Below, one piece after another: positions 1 to 10,189 of a stretch of DNA of 64,000 nt. Made by a program: the position numbers and the translations under genes. The stretch's first letter is position 1, and each line of letters starts with the position of its first letter. The notes beneath the pieces were generated by a model. The model made no database searches. It saw only the letters and a program-made list of their open reading frames with translations, and was not told where the DNA came from. This DNA is from Capillidium heterosporum (taxonomy: Eukaryota; Entomophthoromycota; Entomophthoromycetes; Entomophthorales; Capillidiaceae), in the NCBI GenBank assembly GCA_016630905.1, contig WBMQ01000009.1, forward strand, positions 248,001 through 312,000. The letters are read 5' to 3'.

Positions 1-2
1 TA

Positions 3-1013
3 GACAAGCTTTCCATCAAAAGCTGTTTTAAGCCTCTTTATCTACTCCAACAAAAGTACCGAAGTATAGGTCTAAGTTCAATTTTGTCGTCACTGTTAGA
101 AAGAAAGAGTGAGGAGATAGCACAATTGGAAACCTCTTTAAGTAAAGATGCTGACCTTTTCAAGGTGTACAAGGACTGCACCATGTACTCCTTTGACAAT
201 GGGATCGAAACTTTAACTTTGCGACTGAAGGAGAAGCTGGAGCAGTTTGAAAATTTTGATTTAAAAGATAATTTCGACATCAAGGAAATAGATATTAGTA
301 CTCAGTGTAAAGTTCATGACGCCCAAGGTCAAATTGTTGAAGGTGATAGAGTAATCAGCTGCCTACCGCACAACAACCTAGCTTCCCTGCTCCCAAAGTC
401 AACCTTAGATACTAAATTCACTTTAGACAATGTAAATGTAGTCGTAATTAATTTAGGGTTTGATGTCCCCTTGCATAGACCTAAAGGGTTCGGATACCTA
501 ATTCCCAAAAACTATGCGACAGCTCAAAATCCCAACACCGATAAAAAGTACAGTATCGACGGTATAAATATCAAAGATCTGACTTTAGGTGTAGTTTTCG
601 ACTACGACACCTTCCCTAGCTTGTTCCCCAATTTTCAAGACAGTGTAACTTTGATGATTGGTGGCCATAACTTCCAATCCAACCCTTCCATAATCGACAA
701 AGATGACGATTTTTGGGCAAGATTTGCAAAGTTAGTTTTAAAGAATCAGCTGGATGTCGACGCTCAACCTACCTTTGTCAAAGTCAATAAGAATAAGGCG
801 TGTATCCCTCAGTTCCAAGTTGGCCATTTAGAACAAGTTAAAAACCTGGACAAAAGTCTTAAAGAGTTAGATGGCAAGTTGATGGTATGCTCTTCCAGTT
901 ATTCAGGGGTGGCTATCAACGATTGTGTCATGTATTCTACCAAGTTTGCAAATGATTTTGGTACTAACAAGTTGAAATCCGGTTTAGAAAGTTTTATTGC
1001 TGAGTACAATTAA
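3..1013 (+). CDS. HEM14: Protoporphyrinogen oxidase, 3' part (5' end outside window)
   Basis: Oxidises protoporphyrinogen IX to protoporphyrin IX on the mitochondrial inner membrane, the penultimate step of haem synthesis, with FAD. The frame is open from base 3, so the first in-frame TTG near 84 is not the start; the N-terminal FAD (Rossmann) motif lies upstream of the window. Family marks that can be seen are LFKVYKDCTMYSFDNGIETL, FGYLIP, MIGGHNF, a Q-x-x-V-G-H-L-E stretch and the C-terminal FAD-contact segment SYSGVAINDCV. About 336 residues are present of the roughly 480-550 usual. No intron is needed in this part. Its TAA lies only 33 nt before the ATG of the next gene on the same strand. 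Family call is strong; symbol follows the yeast name. Confidence 0.9.
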   Translation, partial: DKLSIKSCFKPLYLLQQKYRSIGLSSILSSLLERKSEEIAQLETSLSKDADLFKVYKDCTMYSFDNGIETLTLRLKEKLEQFENFDLKDNFDIKEIDISTQCKVHDAQGQIVEGDRVISCLPHNNLASLLPKSTLDTKFTLDNVNVVVINLGFDVPLHRPKGFGYLIPKNYATAQNPNTDKKYSIDGINIKDLTLGVVFDYDTFPSLFPNFQDSVTLMIGGHNFQSNPSIIDKDDDFWARFAKLVLKNQLDVDAQPTFVKVNKNKACIPQFQVGHLEQVKNLDKSLKELDGKLMVCSSSYSGVAINDCVMYSTKFANDFGTNKLKSGLESFIAEYN

Positions 1014-1046
1014 ACTACTGCTTTTTTAATTTGTTTCAAGTCGAGT

Positions 1047-1955
1047 ATGAGTAACCAAGTTTTAAATATAACGATTGGCACTGCCAGCCCTTATAATACT
1101 TTAAATATCAAGATCAATCAAGTATTTTCTAATATTTTTACATATACCCATTTACATTTCTATACCACTAGGACATCCACAACAAGTTAGGAGTACGGCT
1201 TTGGGACAGCAATTTCATCTTAATCAATTATTTATCCACTTTAAACTTAAACGATAAAACGATATTAGAGGTAACTATTTTCATTTTCATCTTATAGCTT
1301 TAACACCTATCACCCATTTTAACATTCCCTCTTTTAAATAGTTAGGTACTGGTTGTGGTCTAGTAGCAATATTCCTCCATCACCACTACAAGAGTCTAAA
1401 CAAGCTAATACTTACCGACAATTTCGATATATCAGAAGTCCAAGCCAACTTGATCTACAATTTGAACATAAATGATATCACTACTGATAATAACAGAGTT
1501 GAATTACTAAATTTGTGCTGGGGAAAGTTGAACTTCAATGTAGCTAAAGTAAAAGAAATAGATTATATCTTGGGCTCAGATATCTTTTATAATAGGAGTG
1601 GTAACCATATATATTTCATTTATTAAATCTTTCATCATATATACTAATATCTTTATATTTTCAAACAAATAGATTTTGAAGACCTAGTCGTCACCATAGC
1701 CCACCTACTAGAATTCAATAGGGAAGCTAAAGTTTTGGTAGCTTATAGTGAACGGAGGTAAAATTTCATACTTGAAATTTAAAAGTAATATATATATCAT
1801 AATATAGTGCAAAGCGAACTATAGAACCTATGCTAAGGACTTTTAATTTGAAGGCCGAGTTACTACCTATACAACCTATGAACGATATGTTTATCAATAA
1901 TGAATTGGTTGAGATTGAAGATCCTATATATCTAATAGAGATAGCTAGGGAGTAA
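1047..1955 (+). CDS. METTL23-type protein methyltransferase, five exons
   Basis: Predicted SAM-dependent methyltransferase of the METTL21/METTL23 (family 16) group; the animal METTL23 methylates histone H3 arginine. Exons 1047-1121, 1172-1270, 1342-1600, 1673-1757 and 1808-1955 join in frame to about 221 aa; introns are 50-72 nt with GT-AG ends. SAM motif I is LGTGCGLVAI (residues 59-68), the post-I acid is TDN, and the family block WG...ILGSDIFYNRSDFEDLV spans the exon 3/4 junction, followed by LVAYSERR. The C-terminal part resembles METTL23 more than METTL21 because of DFED after the GSD motif. Exon 2 carries the family's RLWDS in place of the usual Y/W-P segment. The substrate cannot be read from sequence. 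Extremely close to HEM14 upstream. Confidence 0.82.
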
Positions 1956-2779
1956 TGTAAAATATATTTAGTTGCCATAGTTATAAATTAGGACATATTT
2001 AAAATTAATGTAATCGTTGTATCTTTATACTTTAGATTATATGCGATATTTTAGGCTTTAGTTAGGATAGTTTTATTAAGTTTATTTCAGATATACCTTA
2101 AGAAATTCAATCCTTATGAAACATCCTTTAAGATTTACTTTGAATTAGTAGCTATTCAACGATAATGACATTTCTGATATATACGATCTTATTTCCAACA
2201 TACTTATAAAGGCAAACCTATCCAAAAAAAATTACCGACTGCTTCTGAACGAACTACATTTATCAAGTAACTTTATAAAATTTATTACAATAAACCTTCC
2301 AATATAAATATATACAAAAACAAGCAGCAGATATATTTTACTTCCGCAACTCAAAGAAATCAATGACAATACCTTTCAAGTCAATAAATATTATGACATT
2401 CTCATATTTACCTATTGAAAATATAAATACAATTACTCATTGCAAAAATCTATTAACTGACAAGATGTTACAATCGAACCTCAGGTTGAAAATCGTATCT
2501 TCACGTTCAACAGAAGTAGATTTGACCCAATGGATACCGTTCTTTATTAACCAACTGTGCATCGCTCCATTAAGTAAAGTTTCAGAGGAGTAGATACTCT
2601 TCAAGATAATAGCCTGTACTTTTTCTCGGAAGGGATGGAAGCTATACTTGATGATATAGCCCTATACCTATGGGTTGCAATGTAATTTTTTTAAGGTTCC
2701 CAGGGCTAAAATAATCAGAATTTAGCTATGTAGATGTTAGTAAATAGATTGTAAGATGGCATCCTTGAACAAAGTTTTG
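1956..2779. other. Intergenic, one short unexplained reading frame
   Basis: AT-rich DNA. A 76-codon frame at 2363-2593 (+) and coding-like fragments to about 2680 do not match a family I recognise and lack splice support; they may be the decayed 5' part of the CDC123 relic that follows or another dead gene. I would not call a gene here. Confidence 0.4.
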
Positions 2780-3300
2780 ATGTATTCGTTGATTGTTTTA
2801 TACTCAAGTAATGAAGTTGGAGTTAGCGCTCTAGTCCCTATATATTGTGGATCCATTTAGAAATACATTCAAGAAATGTAACAGAACATCGTCTTTTATT
2901 TACTGAGCTTTATAACCAAAGCCTTTTAGACTCATAAGTAACAAATATATTTATATTACTTTTACCCTTTCTTATACTTTAAAATTTTGATATATAATCG
3001 TTTGATAATCATAGATTTAAACATAAACTCGGCTTGCATCAGATCAAGGCATCTGTTGCTCACTGAAAGCTGAGATTCCCTCGTAAAACTTAACATCAGT
3101 AGTTTGTTCAATATATTTCTTTATCTAAAGTTAATTTTAGCCTTCAAAGTGCTTGAAAGTCAAGTGGTTATTAGTACGAAAGAGAGCTATCAAGCAAGGA
3201 CAAGGAGAACCGACACTAATGGCTTTCCCAATAGGCTAATGAATGACGATAACATCAATTAGATCTTTGGACTTTTAGAAGGATAGCATATCTAATTTTA
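2780..3300 (+). pseudogene. Decayed CDC123 copy (3' part)
   Basis: Collinear at the nucleotide level with the 3' part of the intact CDC123 gene at 7866-9038, offset about 5.7 kb. Clear matches: 'agaacatcg' followed by a tract like the E-F-Y-N-Q-N-L-L-D-F codons (near 2880-2930), an equivalent of the D-I-N-P-G segment near 3015, 'gaaagctg(a/g)gattc' near 3063, 'tagtttgttcaatat' near 3102, and the last exon including the T-N-x-N-G-F-P codons near 3216 and the tail to about 3300. Many in-frame stops and small indels mean no protein can be made. It is followed in the same order and orientation by a decayed uL21m copy, so one segment was duplicated. Confidence 0.8.
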
Positions 3301-3339
3301 ATAAAATTATGATTTCTTACTGATGTTAGCACTTATAAA

Positions 3340-4090
3340 TGTTGACAATATTTCTTAATGGCTGGAAAGGATAACGTCCAACTTTAAAGCTATTACAAAC
3401 CTCCATACCATTTGGTGAAATTAATATTTAACTTGAAGGCAACTAACTAAATAAATATATTTGACCTACCTTTACTCAAAGTGGTGGTAAATTTTATACC
3501 ATTGACTTTGACAGCGGTGTAGTACTTTAATTGTTCGCGTAAATTTGATATCAGGTTAATAGTTTATGGAGAGAAGTTTAATTTTGGCTAATGAACATAA
3601 AATAATGGTGATAAGTTTATCTTGAATTTAAGTAGTTAAAAAATTTGTAGTTAAAATGAGTTCTAAATTTAAATAGATTTAAAAGAAACATTAGTAGTTT
3701 CCAAGGTTTAATCTTTACGGTATAAGGTAAAACAAATGAGTGCATTTAGCAATCCTTGCAAGTAGAAAAAGTCTAATACTTAATACGCAAATGCAAAATA
3801 TAGTTACCTTGTTGAAAAGCTTGTCTATGATACTACTTCTCAGTAAACTCCACTGAATTTCTTGACATGTCGTTATAGATTTGAGATTAGTTCTCACTTT
3901 CAACTTTGATTGAAAGGCTGGTGAATAGAATTGCAATAGACCAATTAAAGTTGCTGTCAATAATAGCTACTGTTCGATTTTGTAAACCACATTTCTGATT
4001 GAAATCGATCTGTAGAACAAACAAATCTTTCTATTTTAAAAAGCAAGCAAGATGTATGTTATTTAGGTAGGTAGTAGAAAGAGAGCCTAG
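3340..4090 (-). pseudogene. Decayed mitochondrial uL21 copy
   Basis: Matches the intact uL21m gene at 9156-9839. The tract around 3480-3540 corresponds to exon 4 (equivalent of K-Y-Y-A-T-V-E-V-K-G-R-K), and 3800-3870 corresponds to exon 1 with its ATG-TCA-AGA start and the donor 'gtaact' still readable. In exon 1 the copy has lost a base and meets a TAG after about 11 codons; the C-terminal half is largely deleted. Similarity continues upstream of exon 1 to about 4090, and weakly to 4190, including a shared 'ctgtagaaca' near 4010, so the promoter was duplicated too. Confidence 0.8.
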
Positions 4091-4189
4091 GGTTATGACA
4101 GGTCAGTTATAGGTGATATATATATGTTATTACCTCCGCCACTCAAGTTTGTAAATTAATGGTGGTTTACTAGAGCCTTCAGCATAAAA

Positions 4190-5583
4190 ATGCAAGCAGC
4201 TATAAGAATGAAATAATCAGCAGAAGGCCAATTCTCAATAAACCGTAAAACAAGTAACTCTCAATTGTAGAAAGGGTAACTTTGGTTTTAATAATAAACC
4301 TTTTAAACAATCTAAGGTACTCTTGCTATATGCTAAATTTATATATTTTACATTTTGATTTTATTCGACACTTTACCCTTAAAGTTAGATGAAATTTGTT
4401 TATCAATCCTCTAAATTCATTTACTTAAGATACTTCAATTCAAAACACTTGTTAAATACTGATTTTGCTATTAGCTATCAGCAATTACTAGCTAAATTTC
4501 AATAACATTGATTCTCAAAACAGAACAAATATGTACTAAAAGTATTTCCTTTTTGTTGCTTTTTGTTTCTATTTAAACTCATCTTGTACAGAATGAAAAA
4601 GTATCTAATACCAACCTTAATAAAAGGAACTTAGCACTGCTAAATTACTATAGCTCTATACAGCTTCAGTGAACTGCATAGCTAAAGTAATTTTACACTA
4701 CGACATATTTTTTTCAATCTCCTACAGCTTGAGATTTAAGGAACATAAGCAGGAGAATTATATTTCTGTAGTTGCTTCTGCCACTGGTTTATAGACTACT
4801 TATCCTTAGATCAAGTAAAAGATGAAAACAGTTGGTAGCCATTCCGGCACTATTTCAGGTCTATACATATATGAACGTAAGCTGTTAGTCTTAATCTTAA
4901 ATCAGTTGGGACAAGGGTCATTGGAATAGCGCATGATCTTTGTTTCCATCAAGATGGATAACCTAGGGGCTATAATAGCCAGGTCAGCATGCTGTTTTGA
5001 CTAAGGAATCTACTTAGATGACTAAATATGGTTGAATTGCAGAACCTTTTAGTAAGCCCTTATTATTAAATCAAATAGCATGCTTTATGAACAGGCAAGC
5101 TTTCCGGCAGCTACTTTACCAAACAATGAATATTTTAAATAGAATTCAGTAAGTCAAGAAAACCAATTCGATTTTACTCCCGTTGCGTTACTCCTGCACT
5201 TGGGTTCAAGTCATCTAGGTAATAGTGAACAAATAGCCTCTTATATCGCTAATGGCACTTTCCTAGCAAACAAGTAGTAGTTTCTGTATTTATAAATGTA
5301 GCCAAATTGGGACTGCAGTATTTTATTCAAATGATGATGAACAAACTTGGACCTATTGAGCCGAAAATTTTGAAAAGCAGAAATAGCAAGCACAAAAGCA
5401 ACTGGTTTAGAGATCAGTTGCTTTCCAATTGACCGAGATATATTATATAGGCATTGGTATAGGTTAGAGCATATTTCCGATTGGTATTAAGGTCACTAAA
5501 CAATATATTTCGAAACTAAGAGCTGAAAGCTTGGAAATATCTAGCAAACTCAGAACTTTCAACTCAACTCTTTCTAGCATTTT
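4190..5583. other. Intergenic with a coding-like remnant
   Basis: No intact gene. Around 5160-5280 (+) a continuous stretch reads as FDFTPVALLLHLGSSHLG and about 20 further residues, bounded by stops, and 4880-5000 is also coding-like in short pieces. It looks like a dead gene; I do not recognise the family. The rest is AT-rich and featureless. Confidence 0.4.
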
Positions 5584-7209
5584 ATGGATCTTGGTTTTGT
5601 TGAAGTATATTACATATTAAGTACCATATACTGGTTGCGTATAGTTAGCGCAGTCCTTTGTTTTCTGACCATTGTCTTAGTCTTAATTACAAGTATACTT
5701 TTATTACCTAGAGATAGCTTTAATTTTTTAAGGATTTATGGGAGAAAGCATTAACAGGATAACTTCAAGACTACAAGTAGCTTTATCATTCATAAACTTG
5801 GTGAATCACATATTGGAGTCTATCTCAGTTAGAGATGCCTCTGAATTGGAGTGTAGTTTTCTCGGCTTCTTTAGACTATTTCTTCGATACCTATACTGCT
5901 TTATTAATATATTTTTAGCAATGCACCTTCAACTTATTTTTGTTTATAAGCTTGAATCAAAGACTTGGTGGGAGCTATTGTATTGGTGCGTTTCTGTTAT
6001 ATTCGGATTGGCGATAACTGTCCCTCCTATAGGTAACATACATCTTAATATCCAATATTAAAATTTTCTAGCTGATAGTGGCATTTTTGGACAACAAAAT
6101 GGCATTTGTTACTTCAAAGAAACGAATGAAGCATTTACGCTTATGCTTATAAATTTAGTTATCATTCCTTGTATTACGATAATTTTCTGTTTCTTTGCAA
6201 TAATAAATAGTACTGTAAAGATGAAGCAAGGCACGAAAAAGCAAACGAATTCCCTTGCTCATTTGAATGCCGATCTCAACAGTCTAAGGCTAGAATCCAA
6301 TCCCAGGAAGTTCGGATTAAGAATGTAATTTATCTAGTAAGTAATTTCTAAATATTGAATTATATATAGTGCTCTTTATCCAGCGGTTGCTATAGTTGGA
6401 CTATTTGGTTACTTTGCTTACAACCTGGATGTTTGGATTAATGGCATTCATGAGAGCATAACTATTTTGCAGTTTTGGGCTTTACTAAGTTTAGGTAATT
6501 CTGATATTTGTAGATTTCTAACTTTAAGCTTAGCATCAATAGGAACTTTGAGCTTCATTACCTTCCTTCTGGATCCAGTCTTTCAAGAGGCTCTCAAAAA
6601 TTTTGTCAATGAAGCCAGGAATGGAACAGTGAGAACTAGGATAAATAATTTTATTTCAGGTATTCCGCGATGAAGGTATAGTTATAGCTATGTTCCTCAT
6701 CTATTAACCCTTTTTTAGCTCATCCTCCTTCAACTGACCAACCCATTCCCATCAACAACACTGCTCAGTGCTTTCACACGGACAATGAAGACCGTGACGT
6801 CGAATCTGGAAATGTAGAGCTCAACAACAATTCAAGTACCAATCATGGAGATAGGTTCGAAATAGTTGTGCACGACTATAGCTTTACTGATATGGAATAC
6901 AAAATTAATTCAAATTCTAATCAAAGACACCTATTCACTATAGCTGAGGAAGACGCTAGCGGTAGCGATATGGAATCCAACAATCCAAATTCCAATCAGG
7001 AAGATAGATTCAACATAGTTGCACACAGCTATAACATCACTGATATAGAGCTCAACAACATTTCAATTCCTAGCCAGAGATATAAGCCCAATATAATTGA
7101 AAGTGGCACTAACCGCATTGATACGCAACGCAACAACACTTCGGACTCTATATACGGATATAAATTCAACATAGTTGAGGATGACGAATATGTTATTGAG
7201 TTATTTTAA
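5584..7209 (+). CDS. Seven-TM receptor with repeat-bearing cytoplasmic tail, six exons
   Basis: Predicted plasma-membrane seven-helix receptor of a family I associate with Conidiobolus-type fungi; ligand unknown. Exons 5584-5692, 5733-6032, 6072-6324, 6370-6494, 6534-6659 and 6719-7209 join in frame. Visible marks: TM1 after MDLGFVEVYY, the intracellular NRITSRLQ, then CSFLGFFRLFLRYLYCFIN, WW-E-L-L-Y-W, an extracellular C-Y-F, and TM7 ending FLLDPVF where class A receptors have NPxxY. The last exon adds about 160 hydrophilic residues built of five degenerate ~26-residue repeats. A paralogue at 31750-32971 shares residues and intron positions. The fourth intron (39 nt) keeps the frame whether or not it is removed. 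Receptor fold is well supported; G-protein coupling is inference. Confidence 0.75.
6798..7200 (+). repeat. Five degenerate ~78-nt coding repeats in receptor tail
   Basis: Five successive units of 25-26 codons in the last exon. Each begins E/Q-x-x-N/I-x-S-x, continues through a polar stretch to an (R/K/L)F-x-I-V/A-like core and ends D-M, D-I or D-T. Examples of cores are DRFEIVVHDY, HLFTIAEED, DRFNIVAHSY and YKFNIVEDD. Unit length is nearly constant although sequence has drifted, which argues for tandem duplication in the past followed by selection on spacing or charge. Confidence 0.65.
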
Positions 7210-7865
7210 TCCCTAGTCATCGGAAACTAGCATCATTTACCCCAAGTCAAATATCAAGCTACTTAGGATTTCCTCAAATGTTAGTGCATTATTCCCCTAT
7301 AACTATACTACCTAATTTTTAGGCTGAGCCAAAGCTACTTTAAAAGTTTTATTAAAAGTTTTAATTTACCTTTATATTGGCATCTGATTTGAATTTATAT
7401 TTTCGTATTCTAATATAGCCTTGTTAGCTCTGAACTAGAATTTAAAAACGAATTGCTTTATGTCGTAGGTGTTGTATAATAATTCATTTTTGTACTATTT
7501 GATAACTGGATTTTTATTATGGTTCCTTGAGTTTGCTTCTAATATTTGAGCTTCCTTGTTCTTTTGTTTTTTTGCACTTTTAAGCTTTCTGGTTTTATTA
7601 AAGGTAATGTTATTACTTTCTATTGAAGTTTAAAATTAGATGTTAATTTAAATGTTTTGTTTACAGTATACTAATACTTATATTATATATTTTAGTATAG
7701 GTTCAAACCCTTAAAGAAATAGAATATCACAGTTATAAGCTTCAGCTTTTTAAGGTAATATAAATGAAGTATAGCTTCTCGGCATTTGACAGATATTTTT
7801 TTTGTTTTTCATAGATATTTGAAAACTAAGTTTTCTATTTTCTGCCAATTTTAGATTTAATAAAC
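7210..7865. other. Intergenic, T-rich leader of CDC123
   Basis: No gene seen. T-rich runs between 7380 and 7860 are of the kind often found upstream of fungal genes; the stretch must hold the CDC123 promoter and the 3' end of the receptor transcript. Confidence 0.5.
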
Positions 7866-9038
7866 ATGGAATTAAGCTACAAAGACATCATTAATTGTTC
7901 AATTGAGAACTGGTATCCTAAGTACAAGAGTATTAGCTTTCCTTGCCAAATTATTGCCTTGGAACAACCTATTATAGAGTACCTGAAAAGTCATTCAATG
8001 GTTCTACCTGACCTGGAAGATGCAGCCAAGTAAGTCCTCAATCTATTATTGAAATGCCTCTAACTTGATATAATTCTAGGGATGAAAGCGATGACCCTGA
8101 GGAAAGTTCCGATGAGGATGAGTCGAAGCTCTCCCAAGAGACTATAGATGCCTTCAAAAGACTCAATGAAGAAATTAAGCCTATCATCGAACAGTTTGGA
8201 AACAAAGTGGTTGCAAAACTGAATTGGACGGCTCCCAAAGTAATGTTTTCAAAAGTATAAACTAAAGTTGTAGGACGCCGTATGGATAAATGCGACAAAG
8301 GATCTGGTTTGCTCGAGTTTAAACGATATTTTGTTGTTGCTGAAGTCTTCAGATGACATCCAATACGATTTAACAGCGGCTTTCCAAACTGTATGTGATA
8401 ATACAAGTTACAATCACCCAACCGTTCTTGCCATTAAAAGGCATTATATCTTAGATAGCTCAATGGAATTTAGATGTTTTATAATAAACAAGCAGTTGAT
8501 AGGTAACTATATATTCTTAATTTATTACTGAAGAAGTTAACATAGGTATTAGCCAAAGAGACATCAATTACTACCCCCACTTAAACGAACAAGAAGAACA
8601 ACAAAACATCGTTACTTTATTAACTGAATTCTACAATCAGAATCTTCTAGACTTTGGAAGCAGCAACTGTAACTATCTATATATTCATCTTTCTAACATT
8701 TTCAAGTCGCTGTAGATGTCTACATAACTAAAAGGAGCTCGACCGTCAAAATTTTAGACATTAACCCAGGTTGTGTTAAATCAACGCATCCTTTACTTTT
8801 CGAAAGCTGGGATTCTTTGCTTGGGCTAAAGACCAGTAATTTGTTCAATATGCTTCTTTATCTAAAATTGATTCTAGCTTCCACAGTACCTGAGATACGA
8901 GTAATTAACGATACGAAAGATAGTTACCAGGCAAGAGCTAGGAGGACTAACACCAACGGTTTCCCGAGTGAGTTGATGGATAGTGATAACGTCAACCAAA
9001 TCTTCCAACTTCTACAAGGCCAACCTACCCAAGATTAA
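7866..9038 (+). CDS. CDC123: Translation initiation factor eIF2 assembly protein CDC123, five exons
   Basis: CDC123 is a cytosolic ATP-grasp-fold protein that promotes joining of eIF2 gamma with alpha, needed for translation initiation and G1 progression. Exons 7866-8029, 8080-8239, 8274-8502, 8546-8668 and 8707-9038 give 335 aa, the family's normal length (human 336). Family marks in order: CSIENWYPKYKSISF, an acidic insert (SDDPEESSDEDES), KLNWTAPKDAVWIN, LLLLKSSDDI, SSMEFRCFIINKQLIGISQR, VDVYITK, ILDINPG. Introns are 34-50 nt. The gene converges on uL21m with 117 nt between the stop codons. A decayed 3' copy lies at 2780-3300. Confidence 0.92.
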
Positions 9039-9155
9039 TAAAATCGTAGTTATCTACGCGCACTAGCTCTTTTCTTGCTAAAACTTTAAAGTTTATAAAT
9101 AACATATATATAATTTTAAACATAAAAGCCTAAAATTTATTCAGCTCTCTATCAT

Positions 9156-9839
9156 CTAAGCGAGGTTGTTGACATCTAACTTGTGGATCTTGACCAAAGT
9201 GTAGTAGTTACGGTACACGTAGTGACGCTTATAGCCTTTACGTTTCTTGAACTTGATGATGTCAAAATCGGGACCCTGATGCTGTTCAACAACGGTAGCT
9301 TCAATGTCGTAAAAATTTTCATTGACGTAAGGCTTGCCAACTATCGAAAAGTCTTTGGAGCCAAGTTCCTTCACCAAATTCAATTTCAACTTGTCACCTA
9401 CCTGTAATTCCTTCTGCTTATTAAGGACGAGGGTATCACCCAAGGTAACGGTAAACTTTCTACCTTTGACTTCAACGGTGGCATAGTATTTTAATTGCTC
9501 GCGAAGTTTGGATACGAGGTTAATGGTTTCGGGAGAGAAAGCTAATTTTGACTAATGAATATATAAATGCAGGTACATTTTTACCTTGAGTTTGAGTTGG
9601 TTGACTTTGGGTAGTTAGAAATCTTGCATTTGAAGTTGGTTCTGTATTAAAAAGAAGTAGTGTGAATACATTATAAAATTAAAAAGTTACGGTATAGAGC
9701 GGGAACAAATTTGGGTACATTTAGTAAGCTCTACAACAAAAAAGTTGAATTAAAAGAAGCAGATGAAAATAGTTACCCTGTTGAAAAGGTTGTTTGTAAT
9801 GTTGCTTCCCAGTAGACTCTTTAGCGAACTTCTTGACAT
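9156..9839 (-). CDS. Mitochondrial large-subunit ribosomal protein uL21m, four exons
   Basis: Component of the mitochondrial ribosome large subunit (bacterial L21 family). On the minus strand exons are 9777-9839, 9691-9730, 9585-9641 and 9156-9541, giving about 181 aa. Exon 1 encodes MSRSSLKSLLGSNITNNLFN, a basic, hydroxylated and acid-free stretch typical of a mitochondrial targeting peptide. The L21 domain lies in exon 4: KYYATVEVKGRKFTV, GDKLKLNLV, and the C-terminal KKRKGYKRHYVYRN block that contacts rRNA. The third intron (9542-9584, 43 nt) was placed to keep frame; a 33-nt alternative leaves the frame broken. Small exons 2 and 3 rest on splice signals only. Paired convergently with CDC123; a decayed copy of the pair lies at 2.8-4.1 kb. 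Confidence 0.85.
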
Positions 9840-10189
9840 GTTGGTGTAAAACTTGAGATCACTTCCAAAATTTTCAACTTTGCTTGAGAAAGCTGATGGT
9901 TTCGATTGCTATGAACCAATCAAAATTGTTGCCAATATTGCAATTGTTCAATTTTTGTAAACCGAATTTCAGATCAAACTTGTTCTGTAGAACAAGCAAC
10001 TTTCAACTTTCCCAGAGTAAGCGAATTGCATGTCGGCCATGTAGGTAATAGAGAAGGCACCATAAAGGATGATAGTATAGTGATGGGTTAAACTACAGGA
10101 TTTGTTCCCTGCAACATTTCAAAGTAGAAGCAGACAGTAAATTAATGAGCCTTCGACAGAGCGATGCTAATTACAATAAAGAAATGTTA

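Noticed and set aside
7695-7715. GGTTCAAACCC, a possible tRNA B box
   Set aside because: No A box, no acceptor stem or anticodon arm could be folded around it.
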